Source: JALYXI01 sp963716685 (GTDB lineage Bacteria > Acidobacteriota > Terriglobia > Bryobacterales > Bryobacteraceae). From it: DNA of 64,000 nucleotides. This document shows, one piece after another, positions 57,640-64,000 of the stretch. The notes beneath the pieces are model-generated. The model worked only from the letters and a program-made list of their open reading frames with translations. It had not been told where the DNA came from and ran no database searches. Within the stretch, counting starts at the first letter, position 1. Every line of letters starts with the position of its first letter. A program made the translations under genes and the position numbers. The stretch is taken from assembly GCA_963716685.1 (NCBI GenBank), contig CAVQTR010000003.1, forward strand, positions 2,356,001 through 2,420,000, in the 5' to 3' direction.

Positions 57640-59530
57640 ATGACGACAGCCTCGAACCAAAAGACAGCGGCGCGCCTACCTCCCAGTGTCTGGATCTTCC
57701 AGGCCAATCCCAAACTCTATGACATCGACGCAGCCCTCCGCGAACTCCAGCGAATTCACTTGGAGCGTCAATCAATACAAGGACAAGATCAACCCCGGTG
57801 ACACCGCTTATATCTGGAAGAGCGGTTCTCAGGGAGGTATCCTCGCCCGCGGAACCGTGGTGTCTCATCCCGCTCTCCTGACCACGCAGGAGCCGGAACA
57901 GCGTTTTTCACTGGACCCGAAAACCAGCGGCGCCGAGCAACTGCGAGTGCGCCTGACCGTGGATGAGGTGTTCGACAATCCAGTGCCCCGAAGCCTGCTC
58001 AAATCGGACCCTCGGCTCACCCATCTCGCCATCCTTCGCTTCAGTCAGGGCACCCAGTTCCCCGTTTCCCCCGAGGAAGGCGAAGCTCTCGAGGAACTGG
58101 TCCACCGGCCCGACGCCGCCGACGAAATCCCCGCAGCAATGCCCGCCTCCTCAGCCGAACCGGACCATCGCACCTGGCTCTACGCACCCGGTCAGGGGGG
58201 AGAGTTCTGGGAGGATTTCTATCGCGGCGAAATCATGGCCATCGGCTGGGACAAGATCGGAGATTTGTCGCAATACCCTACCCAGGACGCCGTTGCCGAA
58301 AAGCTCATCGACGCCTACAATCCCGGTAACCGTCCCAGCAACAACGCCAAAGCCTGCTTCGAATTTGCTCATGTCATGAAAGTCGGCGACCGCGTTTTCG
58401 CCAAGTCCGGCCGCGATGTCGTTCTCGGCTATGGCATCGTCACCGGCGACTATGAATTCCAGGATGCCCGCGAACAATTCAAGAACGTCCGCAGAGTCCG
58501 CTGGGAACAACGGGGGCATTGGAAGAGCAGCGGCAAATGGAACATCAAAACCCTCACCGACATAACCGGCGACCCCGAGCTGGTGCACGATCTCGATCAG
58601 TTGATGGGCCTCTCCCAGCCAGCCGCTCCTGTCCTCACCGTCTTAGCCGCTCCCCCCTACACACTGGAAGATGCCATCGCCGGTACAGCCTTCACCGCTC
58701 AGGATTTTGCCGCTTATCGGGATCTCCTGCTGGCAGACCGCAACGTCATCCTCCAAGGGCCTCCCGGAGTCGGCAAGACCTTCATCGCGAAACGTCTCGC
58801 CTATTCAGTCATCGGCCACGAAGCCCCCGCCAGAATCGCGATGGTGCAGTTCCACCAGAGTTACTCGTATGAGGATTTCATCCAGGGCTATCGACCGTCC
58901 GCGACCGGGTTCGTCCGGCAGGACGGCGTATTTGTCCGCTTCTGCAAGCGCGCCGCCCGCGACCAGGACTCGAATTACGTCTTCATCCTCGACGAAATCA
59001 ACCGCGGCAACCTCAGCAAAGTCTTCGGCGAACTCATGGTGCTCATCGAAGCCGATAAGCGCGGCAGCAAACATTCCCTCTCCCTCACTTACTCGGATTC
59101 GGATGACGATCAGTTCTATGTTCCGCCCAACGTCTTCCTCCTCGGCATGATGAACACCGCCGACCGCTCACTCGCTTTGGTTGACTACGCGCTCCGCCGC
59201 CGTTTCTCCTTCGTCAACCTGAACCCCATGTACGCCACTTCCACCTTTGGCGACTTTCTCGTCGAAAAAGGCACTCCGCGTCTGCTCGTCGACGCCGTTT
59301 GCAGCCGTCTCATCGAACTAAACCAGGTCATCGCCAAGGACAAGAACCTCGGAGAAGGTTTCGCCATCGGCCACAGTTACTTCTGCGAAGGGTCGTCCGC
59401 CCTCACTCCGGAAATCTATGAGAAGGTCATAACTTACAAGATCCTGCCCCTCCTCGAGGAATACTGGTTCGAAAACGCAGATCGAATGAAGACGTGGAAG
59501 GCCAGACTCCTTGCGCCTCTCGCGCCATAA
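57640..59530 (+). CDS. mcrB: McrB-type AAA+ NTPase with N-terminal EVE domain (one frame break)
   Basis: The EVE domain starts at ATG 57640 (LPPSVWIFQANPKLYDIDAAL) and, after one extra base near 57760, continues in the next frame (WSVNQYKDKINPGDTAYIWK). A second DNA- or base-binding-like module follows. The AAA+ domain has Walker A LQGPPGVGKTFIAKRL, MVQFHQSYSYEDFIQGYRP, Walker B YVFILDEINRGNLSKVF and the McrB-type sensor MMNTADRSLALVDYALRRRF. EVE domains bind modified bases, so this McrB likely detects modified cytosine or a related mark and drives the McrC nuclease. The frame opening at 57686 gives an N-terminus unrelated to the family and is not the true start. McrC follows after three bases. 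If the extra base is real, only an N-terminally truncated protein would be made. Confidence 0.82.
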
Positions 59531-59533
59531 CTC

Positions 59534-60574
59534 ATGGATGCCATCCCCGTCGCCAACATCTATTTCCTCCTTTGCTACGCATGGAAACAGTTTGCTCCCG
59601 ACGAACTCAACGAAATCGCCAATGACCCGGCGGCTGACATCCTCGAGCTCTTCTCCCGCATTCTCGTCAACGGTGTGCGCTCTCTGCACCGGCGCGGCTT
59701 CGAGGCAGCCTACGTTGAGCACGAAGAAGTGCTGTCTCAGGTCCGCGGCCGCATTCGCATCTCAGGCTCTCTCGCTCTGCGGGCCACGGCGGTGCGGCGG
59801 CTGCTCTGTTCCCACGATGAACTCACCGCCAACATCCTCCGCAACCAAATCCTCAAGACCACTCTTAGCCGGGTCCTGACTCTGCCGCATGAGGGCGGTG
59901 ACTTACGGCGCGAGGTCAGAAGCGTCATGCCCCTCCTCTATGGCTTCGACTGCATCAAGCTCACGCACCGGCTCTTTCGTGAGGCGCAGAGCCGCCGCGG
60001 CAACGGCACCTACGCCTTTCTGATGAACATCTGCTACTTCCTGTTCGAATCTCTGCAGGCCGAGGAAAGCGACGGCACCTGGCGGTTCCAAAGCGTTCTC
60101 AGAGACCCGCGCCGAATGCGCCGCATCTTCGAACAGTTCGTAAGAAACTTCCTCGCCTGGCGCCAGAGTGCCTATGCTGAAGTAAAAGCCGAGCAACTTG
60201 AGTGGTCGTCCCCTCCCGTCCCCGGCTGCCGCTCCGAGTTATTGCCGAAGATGATGACGGACGTGACCCTGCGGTCCGGGCACCGGACCGTAGTGATCGA
60301 GTGTAAGTACACACCCTCTCTGCTGCAGCCAGGACGATACGGGGACTTGAAGCTGCGGTCGTCCCATCTCTATCAGCTCTCCGCCTATCTCCGCACCATG
60401 GAAAGCAACGGCGGCCCCGACGCGCACGCCGATGGCATCCTGCTCTATCCCGCCGCCCGCATCACCCTTGACGAGCGCTTCGTCTTACACGGTCATGCCG
60501 TCCGCGTCAAGACCCTCGACCTGCACCAGCACTGGACCCACATCGAAAGCGAACTGCTCGGCTTACTCCCCTGA
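59534..60574 (+). CDS. mcrC: McrC-type PD-(D/E)xK nuclease subunit
   Basis: A 346-residue McrC homologue. The N-terminal part (IPVANIYFLLCYAWKQF, ILELFSRILVNGVRSLHRRG) is the McrB-interacting region. The helical middle contains CSHDELTANILRNQILKTTL. The nuclease core lies near residues 235-262: LLPKMMTDVTLRSGHRTVVIECKYTP gives Asp241 and the Glu-x-Lys pair of the PD-(D/E)xK fold (written in part as VTLRSGHRTVVIECKYTP). It is cytoplasmic and should cut DNA when driven by the McrB ring. It starts three bases after the McrB stop. Length is normal for the shorter McrC group. Confidence 0.9.
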   Translation: MDAIPVANIYFLLCYAWKQFAPDELNEIANDPAADILELFSRILVNGVRSLHRRGFEAAYVEHEEVLSQVRGRIRISGSLALRATAVRRLLCSHDELTANILRNQILKTTLSRVLTLPHEGGDLRREVRSVMPLLYGFDCIKLTHRLFREAQSRRGNGTYAFLMNICYFLFESLQAEESDGTWRFQSVLRDPRRMRRIFEQFVRNFLAWRQSAYAEVKAEQLEWSSPPVPGCRSELLPKMMTDVTLRSGHRTVVIECKYTPSLLQPGRYGDLKLRSSHLYQLSAYLRTMESNGGPDAHADGILLYPAARITLDERFVLHGHAVRVKTLDLHQHWTHIESELLGLLP

Positions 60575-60682
60575 CGCATCACCAGCCGGAAGACCAGGCG
60601 AAACGAAGTCGCCGCCAGCTTCACTAAACCTCAGTCGCCATGGAAAAAGAGAACACCCGCACAGGCAATCGTCGAGGCTGAC

Positions 60683-63088
60683 ATGGGAATCCCTCAATCG
60701 CAGTTCACGCCCTGGACCCGTAAGCACGACAAACCTGGAACGCCCCTGATTCCGCAGGCGCCCAACATCGTTTACCCCCAGTCCCTCGAAGACCTGATCG
60801 CCATTTGCTCCACCAGACCGCCCGGCCAGCGGCTGCACGCGGCGGGAAGTCACTGGGCCCTCTCCGCCTCCGCCGTCAGCGATCACACCTTCATCGAAAC
60901 GCACGACTGGAACAACCTGATCCCCACCATGGGCCGCACGCTGTACGATGTAGTGCCCGGCTGTCTGTCCGACGAGTTCCTGACTGAACTGAACGCCTCC
61001 ACAACAGCAACCGCGTTTGTTCCGCCGCCGCCTTCCTACTATGTCCATTTCGAGTCAGGCAAACGCGTCTATCAGCTCTACGCGGAGTTAGACGTTGGCG
61101 ATACCGCGAACGACGCCAGCTTATGCGCGAAGATGAGGTCAAAGTTCGGCAACCACGCGTTTGAAGGATCGTGGGGTTTTTACACCCTCGGCGGCGCGGG
61201 CGGCCAGACCGTTGTGGGTGCGCTCTCCACCGGAACGCATGGTGGCGATTTCGATCGGCCTCCCATCGCGGACTCGGTCGTCGCCCTGCATCTCGTCGCC
61301 GACGGCGGCAAGCACTACTGGATCGAAAGCTTCGCTGGTCATCGCACGCCCTTCACTGACGAGGCCAGCCTTCGCGCGCTCTACGGAACCGCAAAATACG
61401 GCGGAGCCGACAACTTCGAAGTCATCTACGACACCAACGTCCTCCGCGCGGCCATGATCCAGGTGGGCCGCTTTGGAACCGTCTACTCCGCCGTCCTCCG
61501 GGTCACCCGGCAATACGGCTTGCGCGAGGAGTTGCTCCAGGACACCTGGGAAAATGTGCAGGGCTTAATCGCTGACGCGAATTCCTCGCTTTTCACGAAG
61601 AGTTTCGCCACCGCCGACGGTGCCTCCATCCCGCAGCAGTTTCTCCAGATCGTCATCAACCCCGTTCCCAGCGCCAACGGAACAGCGCATACCTGTGGGA
61701 TCACGCGCCGCTGGACCGTCCCTGTTTCCTCGCTGCCCTCCTCGCCGCTGCCGCCCGTCACATGGAACAGTCAGGGCAACCCCGCCGGCCGCGCCGAACT
61801 GGTCGGCAATATCGTCCGGCCCACCGATCCTCTGCTGAACGCACCGCGCTTTTCCGCTGCCGGCCAGACGGTTGGCTATTCACCCGACGATTCCGGCATC
61901 GTCTCATTCAGCCTCTTCGACTCCGCCTGTGCCGATGCCAACTTCATGGACGGGATTGTCAGCGGAATCTACACCGAAATCGATAATTTCCTGAGCAACA
62001 ATGCTGTCGCCATCGGAGGTGCCTTGGCCGGCGCTATCGCCGCGGGACTTGGCCCAGGCCTTGCTGCCCTTGCCCCCTGGCTGCTGGCGATCCTCGCGCT
62101 CCTTTCACATTTCCTGAACTCTCTGCGCAACGATGGATCCACCGTCGGCCAGGCTCTCAATAACCTGCGCGGCGCCCTTCTGGGCTCTTCCGATCCGGAC
62201 GCGAGAGCCGCGGGAATCGTCGTGTGGCGCGCCATCGCGAACGAAGTCTTCAAATCCCAGCAGACGGAGCAAACCTATTCCGCCATCAGCTATGCGATTA
62301 TGGACACTCACAACTACACCGACATCAGTTGCGACGTCAACGTGCGCTCCATGGAAGTCTTCTTCGACGCCGAAGACCCCAATCTGCTCACGTTCATCAA
62401 CCGCCTGCTGCTCTTCGAAATCGACCAGGAATTTGAGTCCGGGTTTTCGGTGGCGGGCTACGCCTCACTGAGATTCTGCGGACAATCAACCGCCACCATC
62501 GGCCAGGAGGCCTTTCGCAGGACAGTCGCCGTCGAGTGTTCCGGCCTCGCCGATGAGCTGGGAAGCGCTCAGTACGTAGACTATGCGGTGAAACTCGCGC
62601 TCGATCCCAACATCAAAGGTTACCTGCACTGGGGCCAGCAGAACACCAGCACCCAGGCCGACATCGAGTTCCGCTTCGGCGACACACCGGCGAATCCCTC
62701 CGGACCGCTGCAGGAGTGGCGATCCGTTCTTTCGCAGCTAACTGGCAACGGCCGCCTTGATGGCTTCAGCAGCCTCTTCACCCGCGCCACTGGTTTGGAA
62801 GTGGTGCAGCCGGCAGTTGGCTCTTTCGCGCTGTCGACCCCACCCACCGCATCGAATCACACCTGCACCGTCACCTGGAACTGTTTCAACAACCCTCCGG
62901 AAACGACGATCAGCATCTCGATCACCCCGCCATTCGGCAGTGCGCCGGGAGTCTCCGGGCTTCCGTTGAGTGGCAGCCACACCGTCACCGCGAGTCTGAC
63001 TGGCATCTACACCATCACTTTGGTTGCCAGCCTGGTTCGGAATGGCGAAACGCGCCAGGCTACCCACGCGCTGACTGTTAAGTTCTGA
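60683..63088 (+). CDS. Large FAD-linked oxidase (aldonolactone/alditol oxidase type) with hydrophobic insert
   Basis: An 801-residue protein. The N-terminal FAD-binding PCMH domain reads PQSLEDLIAICS, RLHAAGSHWALSASA (His a candidate for covalent FAD) and GGQTVVGALSTGTHGGDFDR, as in L-gulonolactone, arabinono-lactone or alditol oxidases. A glycine/alanine-rich hydrophobic stretch at about 437-475 (AIGGALAGAIAAGLGPGLAA, ALAPWLLAILALL) is not part of those enzymes. The C-terminal 90 residues form an Ig/fibronectin-like module (CTVTWNCFNNPPETTISISI). No signal peptide is visible. Usual members are 420-500 residues, so this is a long, unusual version. It sits 108 bases after McrC and is followed by a small cysteine-rich protein; a link to defence is possible but unproven. 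GAGG lies before the ATG. Confidence 0.75.
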   Translation: MGIPQSQFTPWTRKHDKPGTPLIPQAPNIVYPQSLEDLIAICSTRPPGQRLHAAGSHWALSASAVSDHTFIETHDWNNLIPTMGRTLYDVVPGCLSDEFLTELNASTTATAFVPPPPSYYVHFESGKRVYQLYAELDVGDTANDASLCAKMRSKFGNHAFEGSWGFYTLGGAGGQTVVGALSTGTHGGDFDRPPIADSVVALHLVADGGKHYWIESFAGHRTPFTDEASLRALYGTAKYGGADNFEVIYDTNVLRAAMIQVGRFGTVYSAVLRVTRQYGLREELLQDTWENVQGLIADANSSLFTKSFATADGASIPQQFLQIVINPVPSANGTAHTCGITRRWTVPVSSLPSSPLPPVTWNSQGNPAGRAELVGNIVRPTDPLLNAPRFSAAGQTVGYSPDDSGIVSFSLFDSACADANFMDGIVSGIYTEIDNFLSNNAVAIGGALAGAIAAGLGPGLAALAPWLLAILALLSHFLNSLRNDGSTVGQALNNLRGALLGSSDPDARAAGIVVWRAIANEVFKSQQTEQTYSAISYAIMDTHNYTDISCDVNVRSMEVFFDAEDPNLLTFINRLLLFEIDQEFESGFSVAGYASLRFCGQSTATIGQEAFRRTVAVECSGLADELGSAQYVDYAVKLALDPNIKGYLHWGQQNTSTQADIEFRFGDTPANPSGPLQEWRSVLSQLTGNGRLDGFSSLFTRATGLEVVQPAVGSFALSTPPTASNHTCTVTWNCFNNPPETTISISITPPFGSAPGVSGLPLSGSHTVTASLTGIYTITLVASLVRNGETRQATHALTVKF

Positions 63089-63111
63089 AACTGATAAGGA
63101 GACAGGGATAA

Positions 63112-63636
63112 ATGCCAAACGTCTACAATGGCAGCGTCGCGTTCTACGGCAAATGGTCGCTGATCGTCACAGGATTGAACGCTTCTTTTGCGGAGAGAGT
63201 CAGAATCGCGGGATCTCTCGCAAGCGATGGAGCCGTCGCCGGAAAGGTAGGCACCACCGTCGCCGCGATCGACGGAAGTTCCTGGCAGGCCTTCATGGAA
63301 TGGAGCAGCGATGGCGGCGCAACCTGGCATCCCAGCCGAATTCACCGGAACCCTGGAGTGAATCCCACCGACGGCTTCATCATCAATCTCAACGCTGACG
63401 ACAACACGCCCGCCCTCGGCGACGGAGACTTTAACGATCTCGTCGTTCAGTTTAAATACCTGAATCCGGAGATCAACCCGCCCGCGCCGGTGCCCCCTCC
63501 CTACGGCTTTACTGTGCCTCCAGCTTCATTTCGGCCCCCACCGCCGGGCGGCGGACTCGGTTTACCACGCTGCAGCTGCGAATGTGTCTGCACCTGCCGT
63601 CCGGCGAAACGATTGAAGCGGTCCAGATGTTGTTGA
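63112..63636 (+). CDS. Small protein with beta-rich body and Pro/Cys-rich tail
   Basis: A 174-residue protein not assigned to a family. The first 110 residues look like one beta-sandwich (GSVAFYGKWSLIVTGLNASF, GDGDFNDLVVQFKYL; the latter has the acidic DxDxND look of a calcium-binding loop). A proline-rich linker follows (NPPAPVPPPYGF, PPPPGGGLG), and the tail holds six cysteines (CSCECVCTC and a final CC) among basic residues. There is no signal peptide. AAGGAG precedes the ATG at a slightly long distance. It lies 23 bases after the FAD oxidase and probably shares its transcript. The tail could bind metal or form disulfides. Confidence 0.65.
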   Translation: MPNVYNGSVAFYGKWSLIVTGLNASFAERVRIAGSLASDGAVAGKVGTTVAAIDGSSWQAFMEWSSDGGATWHPSRIHRNPGVNPTDGFIINLNADDNTPALGDGDFNDLVVQFKYLNPEINPPAPVPPPYGFTVPPASFRPPPPGGGLGLPRCSCECVCTCRPAKRLKRSRCC

Positions 63637-63735
63637 TTGCTTTCGCGAGCGGATGCCCCTCTTCGATAATTCCCAACCCGTTCCGCATCTTGCCCCGTTT
63701 CTGCTAAAGCCAAAAGGCAATTCACCCTTGGCACA

Positions 63736-63845
63736 GTTGTTTCAGAAAGGGTCCTTTTGCAACACACCGAATGAAACAGAATTGCCCGTTCTGTTCCAAG
63801 CCAGGCCGCCAGTCGTGTTGCGCAAAGGGTCCTTTATGCAACACC
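63736..63845. repeat. Cluster of three hairpins with a repeated AAAGGGTCCTTT core
   Basis: Two copies of AAAGGGTCCTTT followed by GCAACAC (63746-63767 and 63824-63844) each sit in an inverted repeat. The second is nearly perfect over 30 bases, with GTGTTGC and GCAACAC as outer arms (63816-63845). Between them a third stem pairs GAAACAGAA with TTCTGTTCC (63774-63799). The cluster lies between convergent genes, and the last hairpin begins two bases after the stop of the partial minus-strand gene. There is no T-run. It may terminate both genes or be a mobile palindromic repeat. The remaining bases from 63637 to 63735 hold nothing recognised. Confidence 0.5.
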
Positions 63846-63847
63846 TG

Positions 63848-64000
63848 TCAATGAGTGCGCCGTCGATCAGGCGAAACGTGGTCCATGATTGTGCCCGTAG
63901 CTGGCGCGATCAGTATTGCGTCGTGAGCGCTCGCTTCCAAGAACAGCGCTTTATCCTCGATAATCCGGTTCAACGCGAGCGCACACACTGGCCTTGCAAT
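63848..64000 (-). CDS. Partial open reading frame at window edge, unknown
   Basis: An open frame of 50 codons entering from beyond the window and ending in TGA at 63848-63850. The visible C-terminus contains ALNRIIEDKALFLEASAHDA and LIAPATGTIMDHVSPD. No family is recognised. It is called only because the frame stays open to the edge and ends immediately before a strong hairpin. Confidence 0.35.
   Translation of the reverse strand: MARPVCALALNRIIEDKALFLEASAHDAILIAPATGTIMDHVSPDRRRTH

Noticed and set aside
57686..57760. GTG at 57686 as the start of McrB
   Set aside because: The residues it gives (SGSSRPIPNSM...) do not resemble an EVE domain, while the frame from ATG 57640 does.
60640..60680. 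Thirteen-codon leader frame before the FAD oxidase
   Set aside because: It is very short, has no ribosome site, and nothing in its sequence suggests attenuation.
63816..63845. Hairpin as an integron attC site or insertion-sequence end
   Set aside because: The arms lack the attC core consensus, and no integrase, transposase or target duplication is visible.

Overview
The window looks like chromosomal DNA of an Acidobacteriota bacterium, most likely of the Bryobacterales/Solibacter type. It is GC-rich and has five giant Oar-like TonB-dependent receptors. It also carries several families shared by Acidobacteriota and Planctomycetota: DUF1501, DUF1549/DUF1553 cytochromes, DUF1552 and DUF1587-1595 cytochromes, and DUF1080. 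Many enzymes carry Tat-like or Sec signals. I see no tRNA, rRNA, CRISPR array, transposase or integrase. The lineage is an inference from gene content.

Layout. 0-20 kb: an NmrA-like oxidoreductase, three TonB receptors, a Tat-exported DUF362 protein, a SelA-like PLP protein divergent from an exported amidohydrolase, and a DUF1549/1553 cytochrome with its DUF1501 partner. 19.6-31.5 kb: a ManD/RspA-like dehydratase with a GDSL-DUF1080 fusion, then two cytochrome/DUF1552 modules arranged tail to tail around a shared terminator. 31.6-36.6 kb: a four-gene cassette of exported proteins built around a caspase-like peptidase and a CHASE2 sensor with no output domain. 36.8-41 kb: a TonB receptor with a ThuA-like protein. 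41-42.5 kb: a decayed membrane-protein gene. 42.6-49.2 kb: an operon of a RoxA-like dihaem cytochrome, a GMC oxidoreductase, a small exported protein and a hydrolase lipoprotein. 49.4-56.9 kb: a fifth TonB receptor, a G1 (eqolisin) peptidase, a glycoside-hydrolase-like lipoprotein and an ArnT-like glycosyltransferase. 56.9-60.6 kb: a McrBC-type restriction locus whose McrB is split into an N-terminal domain gene and an EVE-AAA+ gene. 60.7-64 kb: a large FAD-linked oxidase, a proline/cysteine-rich protein, a cluster of hairpins and a partial gene at the edge.

Most of the window reads as a scavenging lifestyle: large outer-membrane receptors, exported carbohydrate- or lactone-processing enzymes and periplasmic cytochromes, plus one defence locus.

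The most striking anomaly is a set of nine interrupted reading frames, eight between 23.0 and 29.2 kb and one at 57.76 kb. Each is repaired by removing one base, never by adding one, and there is otherwise no sign of decay. This suggests single-base insertion errors in the sequence, although real mutations cannot be excluded. The best candidate for an undescribed system is the caspase/CHASE2 cassette.
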